DNA of 42,722 nt from Roseomonas mucosa (lineage in GTDB: Bacteria; Pseudomonadota; Alphaproteobacteria; Acetobacterales; Acetobacteraceae): NCBI GenBank assembly GCA_945878375.1, contig CAMDWG010000010.1, positions 86,646 to 129,367 on the forward strand, written 5' to 3'. A model generated the notes under the pieces. The model saw only the letters and a list, made by a program, of their open reading frames with translations, did not search any database and was not told the DNA's origin. How positions within the stretch are numbered: the first letter of the stretch is position 1; the number at the start of each line of letters is the position of its first letter. The translations under genes and the position numbers were made by a program. Of the stretch, positions 9,512-17,716 are shown piece after piece.

Positions 9512-10366
9512 ATGCTCATCCATCGCCAGGCGCTGCCAGCGCAGCCCCTGGATGCGAACGCCATCGCCGCCTTCGAGCGCGATGGCTTCGTCGTGGCGCG
9601 CGGCGTGGTGCCGCCCGAGGAGCTGGTGCCGATCCGCGAACTCTATGACCGGATGTTCGAATCCCGCGCGGGTTGGGAACGGGGCGAGCTGTTCGACATG
9701 CTGGACCCGGAAGACCGGCCCGACGCGGCCCGCCTGCCGCAGCTGGTCTGGCCCTCGCGCCACACCCCCTGGCTGGCGGAGACGCTGACGCGGCACAACG
9801 CGACGGCCCTCGCGCGCTCGCTGCTGCCGGGCGCCGAGCTGGTCTGGGAATTCGCCATCATGAAACCCCCGCGCGATGGTGCCGCGACGCCCTGGCACCA
9901 GGACGAGGCCTCCTTCACCATCGGCACACCCTATCGCACCGCCGTCTCCTGCTGGATCGCGCTGCAGGATGTGGATGAAGCGCATGGCTGCATGCAGTAT
10001 GTGCCCGGCAGCCATCACGGCCCGCTGATCGACCATGCGAGCGTGGGCGGAGATCGCCGCGCGCATGCGCTGACGGCGGTCGACCCCGACATCTCCCGCG
10101 CGGTCGCCGTGCCGCTTTCGGCCGGCGATGCGGTGCTGCACCATTCACGCACGCTGCATGGGGCGGGGCCGAACACGGCCGCCGGGCCACGGCGTGCCCT
10201 GACGCTGGAATTCGCGGTGCGCGATCGCGCGATGCTGATGCGGCGCGACTTCTCCTGGAACCAGGGGAAGTGGACCGCGCGGGACGCGCGCGAGGCCGCC
10301 GCCACGCCACTCGCCACACGTTTGAGGCATCGGCTGCGGCGGATGCTCGTCAGGCTGGGCTGGTAG
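9512..10366 (+). CDS. Phytanoyl-CoA dioxygenase (PhyH) family protein
   Basis: This 284-residue protein is a predicted Fe(II)/2-oxoglutarate-dependent oxygenase of the PhyH family. The iron-binding facial triad is visible as H129-x-D131 (in TPWHQDEAS) and distal H216 (in HHSRTLHGAGPN), with R227 as the likely 2-oxoglutarate anchor. The FERDGFVVARGVVPPEEL opening is typical. Bacterial members hydroxylate many small molecules and the substrate cannot be read from the sequence. It is monocistronic, with a GGGAGAGA ribosome site 5-12 nt upstream of the ATG. Confidence 0.9.
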   Translation: MLIHRQALPAQPLDANAIAAFERDGFVVARGVVPPEELVPIRELYDRMFESRAGWERGELFDMLDPEDRPDAARLPQLVWPSRHTPWLAETLTRHNATALARSLLPGAELVWEFAIMKPPRDGAATPWHQDEASFTIGTPYRTAVSCWIALQDVDEAHGCMQYVPGSHHGPLIDHASVGGDRRAHALTAVDPDISRAVAVPLSAGDAVLHHSRTLHGAGPNTAAGPRRALTLEFAVRDRAMLMRRDFSWNQGKWTARDAREAAATPLATRLRHRLRRMLVRLGW

Positions 10367-10462
10367 GAACGAGCCTGCCGGGGCGCCCCTGGCCGATGCC
10401 ATGACACCAGCGCGACAGGTCAGCGACCGAATGACGACTGCCGCAGGCGGGCCGTGTGGGGA

Positions 10463-10540
10463 CATGCCAAAGGCATGTCTGCGGCCTGCGTGCCAAAGGC
10501 ACGTATGTGGCATGCGTGCCAAAGGCACGACACTCTAACG
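10463..10540. repeat. Three-copy 26-bp degenerate tandem repeat with AAA-loop hairpins
   Basis: Units begin at 10463, 10489 and 10515. Each contains a perfect inverted repeat around the trinucleotide AAA (ACATGCC-AAA-GGCATGT, then CGTGCC-AAA-GGCACG twice). The rest of the unit diverges while the stems are conserved. It sits in the spacer between the PhyH gene and the convergent Bax-inhibitor gene. Confidence 0.75.
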
Positions 10541-10583
10541 GGCAACCGGCACTCCAAGGCGCCGTTGAAATCGGCTCCTTGAA

Positions 10584-10616
10584 ATGAAAAGCGGAGGAGC
10601 GTGACCGCTCCTCCGC
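10584..10616 (-). terminator. Rho-independent terminator for the Bax-inhibitor-1 gene
   Basis: A perfect 11-bp stem (10591-10601 with 10606-10616, 4-nt loop) is followed on the minus strand by TTTTCATTTC. It lies about 85 bp after the stop of the minus-strand gene at 10702. Confidence 0.8.
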
Positions 10617-10701
10617 CATCAAGCCTTCCTTACTGCGCCAAGGCCGCCCGCGATGGGTGCCGGACTAGGCCGGTGCCCTGGCCGCGTGCGGCCATTCGCG
10701 A

Positions 10702-11502
10702 TCAGTCGCTGTTCTGGCGCACGCCGATCAGCTGGATCAGCAGCTGGAACAGGTTGATGAAGTTCAGGTACAGGCCGAGCGCATCGAAGACGCTGCGCTT
10801 GCCGGCCAGTTCCGTGCCCTCGGCATAGGCGTGCTCGACATAGTCGGCCTTGATCCGCTGCGTGTCGTAGGCGGTGAGGCCCACGAACACCACCACGCCG
10901 ATGATGCTGATGGCGAAGTGCAGCGCCGAGCTCTGCAGGAACATGTTGACGAGGCCGGCGATCAGGATGCCGATCAGGCCCATCATCATGAAGGAGCCCA
11001 TGCGGGTCAGGTCTGCCTTGGTCGTGTAGCCATACAGGCTGACGCCCGCGAACATCGACGCCGTGATGAAGAAGGTCGAGGCGATGGAGGCGCCCGTGTA
11101 GATCAGCAGGATGTTGCTGATCGAAGCGCCCATCACCGCGCAGAAGGCCCAGAACAGCGCCTGCGCCGTCGTCTTGCTCATCCGGTTGATGCCGAAGCTC
11201 AGCACCAGCACGAAGGCCAGCGGCGACAGCATCGCCACCCAGCCGAGGATCGTCGGCACCGTCGCATTGCCGCGCGAGGTACGAACCACCTGGTAGAACA
11301 GCTCCGACGCGCCGGTGTGCACGATCAGGAAGGCCACGATGCCGGTCAGCAGGAGGCCGGAGGCCATCCAGTTGTAGACGCCCAGCATGTAGCTCCGCAG
11401 CCCGGCGTCGAGCTGCGCGGCATCAACGGCCGCGGACCGCCCGAAGGGCTGGGTCCAGGCCGACGCGCCCGTCTGAAAGCGGTTGTCGGGACCGAAAGCC
11501 AT
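10702..11502 (-). CDS. Bax inhibitor-1/YccA family membrane protein
   Basis: The 266-residue protein has about seven transmembrane helices after a short polar N-terminus. The BI-1/YbhL-type landmarks are the first helix YNWMASGLLLTGIVAFL, the segment LTAYDTQRIKADY, and the C-terminal LGLYLNFINLFQLLIQLIG. Bacterial relatives such as BsYetJ are pH-dependent calcium-leak channels; others interact with membrane proteases. The ATG at 11502 has a strong AGGAGG site and a good promoter upstream, plus a terminator behind, so it is a single-gene unit. Upstream in-frame codons back to 11904 lie over the deaminase gene and were discarded. Confidence 0.93.
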   Translation of the reverse strand: MAFGPDNRFQTGASAWTQPFGRSAAVDAAQLDAGLRSYMLGVYNWMASGLLLTGIVAFLIVHTGASELFYQVVRTSRGNATVPTILGWVAMLSPLAFVLVLSFGINRMSKTTAQALFWAFCAVMGASISNILLIYTGASIASTFFITASMFAGVSLYGYTTKADLTRMGSFMMMGLIGILIAGLVNMFLQSSALHFAISIIGVVVFVGLTAYDTQRIKADYVEHAYAEGTELAGKRSVFDALGLYLNFINLFQLLIQLIGVRQNSD

Positions 11503-11556
11503 GTCGCGATAATCCTCCTGGCGGGACGAGGGTGAAGATCCGTCCGGCCCTGCCCT

Positions 11557-11586
11557 AGCATATGTAGGTTTCGTAATCCGAATCAA
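11557..11586 (-). promoter_or_regulatory. Sigma70-type promoter for the Bax-inhibitor-1 gene
   Basis: On the minus strand TTGATT (11586-11581) is separated by 18 bp from TATGCT (11562-11557), followed by a 55-nt leader with an AGGAGG site. The region is AT-rich compared with its surroundings. Confidence 0.6.
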
Positions 11587-11641
11587 CGGGGGAGTGGGGC
11601 CGTTCCGCGCGCGGCGCGCCGGGTGTGGCGTGAAATCCCCG

Positions 11642-12169
11642 TCAGGCCGCGCCCTGGCCCCAATAGCCCTGGTGCGGCACCGCCCCTTCGGCCTCGAGGC
11701 AAGGTCCGACGACCGCCACCTTCTCCGCCGCGCTGTCCAGCACTGCCCGGCAGGACAGCGAAAGCCCCGCCGTGTGCGGCTGGGCGTTGCGGAGGTGCAG
11801 GATCGCCGCCGCCGACAGCCCGTACACCACCCGCCCGATGCCCGTGTAGAAGATGGCGGAGGCGCACATCGCGCAGGGCTCGCCGGAGGAATAGATGGTG
11901 GCACGCCGCAGCTTCTCGCGCGGGATGGTGGCGGCGATCACGGCCTGGCAGGCATTCATCTCGGAATGCGCCAGCGTTCCGCCGCCGCCCGTGCCCTGGG
12001 TGGAGAGGCCCTCGGCCAGGACCGCGCCATCCTCCGCGACGATCACCGCCGCGAAGGGGCGGTCACCGCGGGCGCGGGCCTTGGCGGCCAGCGCATAGGC
12101 GTGGCGCAGGCGGGTCGTATCAGGTTCGGCGATCGGATCTTCCATGATGGGATGGAAGCGCGCCCTCAC
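11642..12169 (-). CDS. Nucleoside/base deaminase (cytidine deaminase-like fold)
   Basis: The 175-residue protein carries the zinc-binding motifs of the deaminase superfamily: H-S-E (in TLAHSEMNAC) and SGEPCAMCASAI. The catalytic Glu is in the first motif and the two zinc cysteines are in the second. It is closer to guanine-deaminase/COG0590 nucleoside deaminases than to TadA, because the usual HAE is HSE and the C-terminal half is longer. The substrate is not decidable from sequence. The GTG start overlaps the stop of the ABC permease (GTGA); an ATG at 12145 is an alternative. Confidence 0.85.
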   Translation of the reverse strand: MRARFHPIMEDPIAEPDTTRLRHAYALAAKARARGDRPFAAVIVAEDGAVLAEGLSTQGTGGGGTLAHSEMNACQAVIAATIPREKLRRATIYSSGEPCAMCASAIFYTGIGRVVYGLSAAAILHLRNAQPHTAGLSLSCRAVLDSAAEKVAVVGPCLEAEGAVPHQGYWGQGAA

Positions 12170-14682
12170 TCATTCCGCAACAGCGGCGCCGGGCGCACCC
12201 GCAGCGCCAGCGCCGTGCCGACATAGCCGAGCGCGAGCGTCAGCAGCACGCAGCCGATCACCACCGCCGCCAGCGTCCCCGGCAGGAACACCCATTCGCC
12301 CCGCATCACGAATCGGACCACCGCCCAGGACGCGGCAGACCCCGCCGCCGCCGCGAGCAGCCCGGCAACCAGGCCGAGGATGCCGAACTCCACCAGCCAG
12401 GCGCTGCGGATCTGCGCCCTTGTCGCGCCCACCGTCTTCAGCACCACCGCGTCGCGGACCCTGGCCCGCTGCCCGGCCGCGACCGCGCCCGCCAGCACCA
12501 GCATCCCCGCCAGCAGCGTGACGGAGGAGGTGGCCTGCAGCGCCACGCCCACGCGGGACAACAGCCCCGCCACCGCTTCCAGCGCGTCCCGCACGCGAAT
12601 GCCGGAGACGTTGGGGAAGGCGTCAGTCAGCGCGCGCAGCACGGCAACCTCATTCGCCGGGGCGCTCCGAACAGTTGCGATATGGGTGTGCGGTGCGGCC
12701 TCCAGCAGCCCTGGCGAGGCGACCATGACGTAGTTGATGCCGAGCCCACGCCACTGGATCTCTCGCAGAGATGCGATCTTCAGGTCGATATCGCGGCCCA
12801 GCACATTCACCGTGATGACGGAGCCGAGCCCGATGCCCCAGCCGCGGGCGATGTTGGCGTCGAAGGAGACCAGCGGCGGCCCATCGTAATCCGCCGGCCA
12901 CCATTGGCCGGCGACCAGCCGCGTGCCCTCGGGCGGGGTCGCGGCATAGGTCAGGCCGCGATCGCCGCGCAGCGCCCAGCGGGTCTCCTCGGCCACGACC
13001 ATCCGCTCGGCCGGCGTCCCGTCCACCGCGACGACGCGGGCGCGGAGCGAGGGGGACCGGCGCACATCGTCCACCCCCGCCTGGGCGCGGGCCAGCGTGT
13101 CGAAATCCCGCGCCTGGTCGTTCTGGATGTCGATGAAGAAGAAGGAGGGTGCTGCGGTGGGCAGCTGGTCGGCCAGTTGGCGGCGCAGATTGCCCTCGAT
13201 GGTGGCGATGGCGGCCAGCGTCGTCAGCCCGATGCCGAGCGCCACCAGCATGGTCGGCGTCGGCGCGCCGGGGCGGTGGAGGTTGGCGAGGCCGAGCCGC
13301 AGCGCCGGCCGGCGCACATGGCGGAAGGCGCGCGCGGCGCGCATCAGCAGCCCTGCACCCAGGCGGAACAGCACCAGCGTCAGCGCCGCGCCGGCGACGA
13401 AGCCCATGGCGAAGCGCGGCTGTTCCGCCGTGCCGATCACCAGCGCGGCCAGCGCCAGCACCGCCGCCCCATTGGCCAGGAGGATGCCGCGCGAAGGCCA
13501 GCCGGGGGTCGCCACGATGCTGTCGCGGAACAGCGCCGCGCCCGGAATGCGCTGCGCACGGCCGAGCGGCCAGAGCGCGAAGGCCAGCGCCGTCAGTAGC
13601 CCGTAGAGCGCCGCGAGCCCCAATTCCCGCGGATAGACGCCAAGCCGTGGCGGCACCGGCAAGGCCCCCGCCAGCGCCTGCGCCGCCAGCCAGGTCAGGC
13701 CGAAGCCCGCCACCAGCCCGATCGCGATGCCCACCAGGGACAGCAGCATGACTTGTATCAGGTAGGTCGCAAGGATCGTGCCCGCCTGCGCGCCGAGGCA
13801 TCGCAGGGTCGCGATGGTGCGCGCCCGCGCTTCGAGCCAGGCGCGCACGCCCGTCGCCACGCCGATCCCGCCCACCAGCAGCGCCGTCAGCCCCGCCAGC
13901 ACCAGGAAGGCCGCCGCGCGGTCCAGGAAGCGGTTCACGCCCGGTTCCGCCTCTCCGGCGAAGCGGACGCGCCAGCCGCCATCGCCATGCGCCGCCTGCC
14001 AGTCCAGCGCGAAGGGCCGCGCCTCGATGCCCGGCGGCAGGCGCAGCCGCAGGTCCCAGGCCACCAGCGAACCCGGTTGGACCAGCCCGGTCTCGGGGAT
14101 CGCGGCCTCCAGCACCAGGGCGCGCGGGCCGAGCACGGTCGGGCTCGCGACCCGATCCGGCTCGGTCACGATGACCGCGACGAAGGTGAAGCTCGCCTCG
14201 CCCAGTCGGATGACCTCCCCGATCCGAAGGCCGAGCCGCTCCACGATGGTGGAATCGAGCGCCACGCCGAAGCGGCCATCCCGGCGCGCGAGGCTGGCCT
14301 CTGCCGGCGCCAGCACCAGCGCACCATAAAGGGGATAGGCGGAATCGACGCCCTTCAGCTCCACCAGCGTGCGTTGGCCCGACGGCGCGATGGCCATGGC
14401 GCGCATCTCGACCGCCTGGGACAGCACCGCGCCGCGCGACACGGCCCAATCCTTCGCGGCCTGGGGCATCGGGCGCTGGCTGGTCCGGACCTCGATATCG
14501 CCGCCGAGCAGCCTTGCGCCATCGGCGCGCAGCCCGGCCTCGGTCGCGGCGCGCAGCGTGCCCACCGCCGCGATCGCGGCCACGCCAAGCGCGAGGCAGG
14601 CCAGCACGATGCGGAGCGCCTTCAGCCCCCCGCGCAATTCCCGCCGCGCAAGCCGCCAGCCGAGGAGGATATCCCGCATCAT
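12166..14682 (-). CDS. ABC transporter permease, YbbP type (FtsX domains)
   Basis: This 838-residue FtsX-family permease has an N-terminal helix, a large periplasmic domain, a first group of FtsX helices, a second periplasmic domain and a C-terminal FtsX unit with three helices. It is the YbbP class of MacB/LolCE-like permease, which pairs with YbbA. These systems are mechanotransducers or lipophilic-compound exporters and often sit next to TesA, as here. The start overlaps the stop of the ATPase gene (ATGA), and the stop overlaps the deaminase start. The length is normal for the class. Confidence 0.93.
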   Translation of the reverse strand: MMRDILLGWRLARRELRGGLKALRIVLACLALGVAAIAAVGTLRAATEAGLRADGARLLGGDIEVRTSQRPMPQAAKDWAVSRGAVLSQAVEMRAMAIAPSGQRTLVELKGVDSAYPLYGALVLAPAEASLARRDGRFGVALDSTIVERLGLRIGEVIRLGEASFTFVAVIVTEPDRVASPTVLGPRALVLEAAIPETGLVQPGSLVAWDLRLRLPPGIEARPFALDWQAAHGDGGWRVRFAGEAEPGVNRFLDRAAAFLVLAGLTALLVGGIGVATGVRAWLEARARTIATLRCLGAQAGTILATYLIQVMLLSLVGIAIGLVAGFGLTWLAAQALAGALPVPPRLGVYPRELGLAALYGLLTALAFALWPLGRAQRIPGAALFRDSIVATPGWPSRGILLANGAAVLALAALVIGTAEQPRFAMGFVAGAALTLVLFRLGAGLLMRAARAFRHVRRPALRLGLANLHRPGAPTPTMLVALGIGLTTLAAIATIEGNLRRQLADQLPTAAPSFFFIDIQNDQARDFDTLARAQAGVDDVRRSPSLRARVVAVDGTPAERMVVAEETRWALRGDRGLTYAATPPEGTRLVAGQWWPADYDGPPLVSFDANIARGWGIGLGSVITVNVLGRDIDLKIASLREIQWRGLGINYVMVASPGLLEAAPHTHIATVRSAPANEVAVLRALTDAFPNVSGIRVRDALEAVAGLLSRVGVALQATSSVTLLAGMLVLAGAVAAGQRARVRDAVVLKTVGATRAQIRSAWLVEFGILGLVAGLLAAAAGSAASWAVVRFVMRGEWVFLPGTLAAVVIGCVLLTLALGYVGTALALRVRPAPLLRNE

Positions 14683-15395
14683 TGGGCGGCCAGGCGGATG
14701 GTGGCGGTGTCGCTCACGATCCGGCCATCCTCGATCCGCACCTGGCGTTCACAGCGCTCGGCCAGCAGCGGGTCGTGGGTGATCAGCAGCAGCGTCGTGC
14801 CCATCCGGGCGCGGAGGTCGAAGAGCAAATCCATCACCACGGCACCCGTCGTGCGGTCGAGATTGCCGGTCGGCTCATCCGCCAGGATCAGGCGCGGTTC
14901 CGCCACCACGGCGCGGGCCAGCGCCACGCGCTGCTGCTCGCCGCCCGAAAGCTGGCCGGGGTAGTGTTCCAGCCGATGGCCCAGCCCAACATCCTTGAGC
15001 GCCGCCGCCGCACGGTCGAAGGCATCCCGCCTGCCAGCGAATTCGAGCGGGACGGCGACATTTTCCAGCGCCGTCATGGTGGGAACGAGGTGGAAGGCCT
15101 GGAAGACGATCCCCACTTCCTGCCGGCGGAAGCGCGCCAGCGCATCCTCATCCAGGCCGCCCAGGTCGCGGCCCGCCACCGAAAGTTTCCCGCCGGTCGG
15201 ACGCTCGAGCCCGGCGAGCAGCATCAGGAGTGAGGTCTTGCCGGATCCCGAAGGTCCCACGATCCCCACCGCCTCCCCGGCGGCGACGGAGAGGTCCAGG
15301 CCGCGCAGCACCGGCACGGGGCCCGAGGCGGCGGCAGCGGTGAAGACAAGGCCCTGGGCGTGGATGAGCGGTGCGGTCACGGGGGAGGGGTCCAT
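14679..15395 (-). CDS. ABC transporter ATPase, YbbA/LolD type
   Basis: The 238-residue ATPase has all required motifs: Walker A GPSGSGKT (47-54), Q-loop VFQAF, signature LSGGEQQR (149-156), Walker B LILADEP (169-175) with the D-loop, and the switch histidine in ITHD (H207). It energises the permease encoded immediately downstream. The ATG at 15395 was chosen because a GGGAGGAA ribosome site lies 5-12 nt before it; a longer frame to 15542 would lie over tesA. The gene is divergent from, and slightly overlaps, the predicted 5' end of tesA. Confidence 0.95.
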   Translation of the reverse strand: MDPSPVTAPLIHAQGLVFTAAAASGPVPVLRGLDLSVAAGEAVGIVGPSGSGKTSLLMLLAGLERPTGGKLSVAGRDLGGLDEDALARFRRQEVGIVFQAFHLVPTMTALENVAVPLEFAGRRDAFDRAAAALKDVGLGHRLEHYPGQLSGGEQQRVALARAVVAEPRLILADEPTGNLDRTTGAVVMDLLFDLRARMGTTLLLITHDPLLAERCERQVRIEDGRIVSDTATIRLAAQ

Positions 15396-16080
15396 CGGCA
15401 ATTCCTCCCGATATGGGCGCCGCACGACGCTGCAAAAGACGCTGGCGGGTCTCGGAATGTTGCTGGCCGGCGCCGGGGGGGCGGGCGCCCAGGGGGTGCC
15501 GGGCGGCGAGATCCGGCTGCTGATGCTGGGCGATTCGATCACGGCGGGCTTCGGCCTGGCGCGGGCGGAGGGCCCGCCAGCCCGGATCCAGGCGCGGCTG
15601 CGGGAAGCCGGGCGTCACGTCCGCGTGATCGATGCCGGGGTTTCGGGCGATACCTCGGCAGGCGGGCGGGCGCGGATCGAATGGGCGCTGGCGGATCGGC
15701 CGCATGCGGCGATCGTCGCGCTCGGCGGCAATGACGGGTTGCGCGGCCTGGGGCCGGCGCAGATGCGCGCCAACCTGACCGCGATCCTGGATGCGCTCGC
15801 CCGGCGCAGCATACCGACCCTGCTGGCGGGCATGGTCGCCCCGCCCAATCTGGGCGCCGATTACGGCCGCGAATTCGCCGGCGTCTTCGAGGCGCTGGCG
15901 CGCGAGCGCCCCGATCTGGTCTTCTACCCCTTCCTGCTGGACGGGGTGGCCGGGGAGCCGCGACTGAACCAGCCGGACCGCATCCACCCGACCGCCGAGG
16001 GCGCCGATGTCATCGCACGGCGGATGCTACCTTTCATTGAAACCCTCCTGGACCGGGTGCGGGTTTCCGCCGCAGGCTAG
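15364..16080 (+). CDS. tesA: SGNH arylesterase / lysophospholipase, TesA type
   Basis: TesA-type SGNH hydrolases cleave acyl esters in the periplasm. Blocks I (LGDSITAGFG, nucleophile Ser58), III (LGGNDGLRG) and V (DRIHPTAEG, Asp and His) are all present. A basic region with RR followed by a hydrophobic stretch and AGA-type cleavage site indicates export. The start is uncertain: the ATG at 15364 keeps the whole signal peptide but overlaps the divergent ATPase start, while the ATG at 15457 would cut the signal in half. The pairing with YbbA/YbbP is a widely conserved neighbourhood. Confidence 0.9.
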   Translation: MSGAVTGEGSIGNSSRYGRRTTLQKTLAGLGMLLAGAGGAGAQGVPGGEIRLLMLGDSITAGFGLARAEGPPARIQARLREAGRHVRVIDAGVSGDTSAGGRARIEWALADRPHAAIVALGGNDGLRGLGPAQMRANLTAILDALARRSIPTLLAGMVAPPNLGADYGREFAGVFEALARERPDLVFYPFLLDGVAGEPRLNQPDRIHPTAEGADVIARRMLPFIETLLDRVRVSAAG

Positions 16081-16087
16081 GTCTGTC

Positions 16088-16133
16088 GGGGCCGGCGAGT
16101 CCCGCGGCCGCAGCCGTGGTGCTCGCCGGTCCC
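16088..16133 (+). terminator. Long stem-loop between tesA and thpR
   Basis: A 12-bp stem (16088-16099 with 16122-16133, one G-T wobble) starts 8 bp after the tesA stop. There is no T tract, so it may be an attenuating or RNA-stabilising hairpin rather than a complete terminator. Confidence 0.45.
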
Positions 16134-16156
16134 CCCGCTTCGCAGGGGGCCTGCCC

Positions 16157-16693
16157 ATGCTGCGTCTCTTCGTCGCCCTCGACCTGCCGGCCCCGGTGAA
16201 GGCCCAGCTCGCGGCGCTGTCCGGGGGCATCCCGGGGGCGAAGTGGATCCCGCCCGAGAATTACCACCTGACGCTCCGCTTCATCGGCGAGATCGAGCCC
16301 TGGCTGGCGGAGGAGGTGGATGCGGCCTTGGCCGCCATCCGCGCCCCGCGCTTCGACCTGGCGCTGGCCGGGCTCGGCACCTTCGAGAAAGCCGGGCGCA
16401 TCCAGTCGATCCATGTCACCGCCGAACGGTCGGAAGCGCTGACCCGCCTGCAGGGCAAGGTGGAGACCGCGCTGCAGCGCATCGGCCTGGAACCCGAGCG
16501 CCGCCGCTTCGCGCCGCATGTCACCCTGGCCCGCACCGACCGGGCGGAGACGCACAAGCTGGTGTCCTTCGTGCAGACGCACAGCCTGTTCCGCGCACCG
16601 CCGGTGGCGGTGGAACACTTCACCCTGTTCTCCTCCCACCTCGGCAAGGAAGCCGCGCATTACGTGCCTGAGGTGGATTACGAACTGGCCTGA
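16157..16693 (+). CDS. thpR: RNA 2',3'-cyclic phosphodiesterase (2'-5' RNA ligase family)
   Basis: The 178-residue protein has both HxT motifs of the 2H phosphoesterase superfamily, H37-L-T-L and H121-V-T-L, at the expected spacing. The MLRLFVALDLP opening and the RFAPHVTLAR segment are typical of ThpR/LigT. It hydrolyses 2',3'-cyclic phosphates in RNA and can join tRNA half-molecules through 2'-5' bonds in vitro. The ATG at 16157 follows a CAGGGGGCC ribosome site. An upstream in-frame extension to 16007 overlaps tesA and shows no homology. Confidence 0.95.
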   Translation: MLRLFVALDLPAPVKAQLAALSGGIPGAKWIPPENYHLTLRFIGEIEPWLAEEVDAALAAIRAPRFDLALAGLGTFEKAGRIQSIHVTAERSEALTRLQGKVETALQRIGLEPERRRFAPHVTLARTDRAETHKLVSFVQTHSLFRAPPVAVEHFTLFSSHLGKEAAHYVPEVDYELA

Positions 16694-16751
16694 CAAACGG
16701 TCTGCGAGAGCCTGCTTCCCCATCCGGGCAGCGGGATGGTAACAACCGCGC

Positions 16752-17153
16752 GTGACCATCCGGCCCGCCCTGACGAAGCTGCTCGCCGTGCTGCTGCTCC
16801 TGCAATGGGGCACCGCCTTCGGTCATTGCTTGTCCCTGACCCAGCGCGGGGCGGCGCAGTCGGATGGCTTCACGGTCGAGATCTGCACGGCCGACGGCAT
16901 CCATCGCGTGGTCATGCCGTTGCAGCCGGGCGGGGAGCAGCACCCCGACGGCGGCGAGCATGACGGCCATGGCACGGCCCTGCCCTGCCCGGCCTGCCAG
17001 GGCCCAGCCGCCTTCGCGCTGACGCCGCCGCCGGTCACCCTCGCCGCGCCGGTCCTGCTGGCCCAGGCGGCGGACCCGCCGCCCACGCCGCGCATCCCGG
17101 CGCCCACGCCGCAACCTTCCCCCTGCCAGCCCAGGGCGCCACCGACCTCCTGA
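16752..17153 (+). CDS. DUF2946-like secreted protein with CPAC motif
   Basis: The 133-residue protein has a signal peptide (residues 1-24) and a body with HDGHG followed by C79-P-A-C82, the arrangement seen in DUF2946 proteins associated with copper genes. The proline-rich tail after residue 95 is of low complexity. The His and CxxC cluster suggests metal binding, but the family has no proven function. The GTG start at 16752 follows thpR by 58 bp. It is the first of four consecutive genes whose products are probably exported, at least two of them linked to copper. Confidence 0.75.
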   Translation: MTIRPALTKLLAVLLLLQWGTAFGHCLSLTQRGAAQSDGFTVEICTADGIHRVVMPLQPGGEQHPDGGEHDGHGTALPCPACQGPAAFALTPPPVTLAAPVLLAQAADPPPTPRIPAPTPQPSPCQPRAPPTS

Positions 17154-17194
17154 TCCGTTTCCTTCCCCCCACAACGGCTTCAGGACATCGACAC

Positions 17195-17704
17195 ATGACC
17201 ATCTCCCGCATGGCGGCACTCGCCCTCGGCTTGCTCGCCTCTGCTCCCGCCGCCGCGCATGTCACGCTGGAAGTCCAGCAGGCGCCGGCCAATTCCATCT
17301 ATCGCGCGGTCTTCCGCGTCCCGCATGGCTGCGACGGCGCGACGATGACGCGCCTTGTGGTCCAGCTGCCGGAGGGGGTCGTCCAGGCCCGCCCCATGCC
17401 CAAGGCCGGCTGGACGCTGGTGACCACCCCGCGCGCCGACGCCCCGGCGCCCACCGCCCATGGCGCGGCGCGGGAACTCGGCGAGATCGCCTGGGACGGC
17501 GGGCGGCTGGAAGACGCGCATTATGACGAGTTCATCATCCGCTTCCGCCTGCCCGACCGCCCGGGCGAGTTGCTGCACATCCCGGTCGTGCAGCATTGCG
17601 AGGGCGGCCGCACCGCCGCCTGGACCGAGATCCCGGAGCCAGGCCGCCGGGTGAGCGAGTACCGCTATCCGGCGCCGGCGCTCCGCCTGCTGCCGCGCAA
17701 CTGA
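17195..17704 (+). CDS. YcnI/DUF1775 family copper-binding periplasmic protein
   Basis: The 169-residue protein has a signal peptide that cleaves after AAA, leaving H22 as the first residue (HVTLE). YcnI domains use this N-terminal histidine together with a nearby glutamate (E26 here) to bind Cu(II). Conserved blocks such as YRAVFRVPHGC and ELGEIAWDGG are also visible. There is no C-terminal membrane anchor, unlike Gram-positive YcnI. Its place directly upstream of a PCuAC protein gene is a common proteobacterial arrangement for copper delivery. Confidence 0.9.
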   Translation: MTISRMAALALGLLASAPAAAHVTLEVQQAPANSIYRAVFRVPHGCDGATMTRLVVQLPEGVVQARPMPKAGWTLVTTPRADAPAPTAHGAARELGEIAWDGGRLEDAHYDEFIIRFRLPDRPGELLHIPVVQHCEGGRTAAWTEIPEPGRRVSEYRYPAPALRLLPRN

Positions 17705-17716
17705 GAGGGGACGAGG

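Larger units (their letters stand above)
10367..10701. other. 335-bp gene-free spacer
   Basis: This gap between two convergent genes contains no convincing coding frame. It holds the 26-bp tandem array (10463-10540) and the terminator hairpin (10584-10616). The remaining sequence shows nothing I can assign. Confidence 0.6.

Noticed and set aside
10463-10540. Possible CRISPR array
   Set aside because: The units are 26 bp head-to-tail without unique spacers, and the similarity is mainly in the hairpin arms; no cas genes are present.
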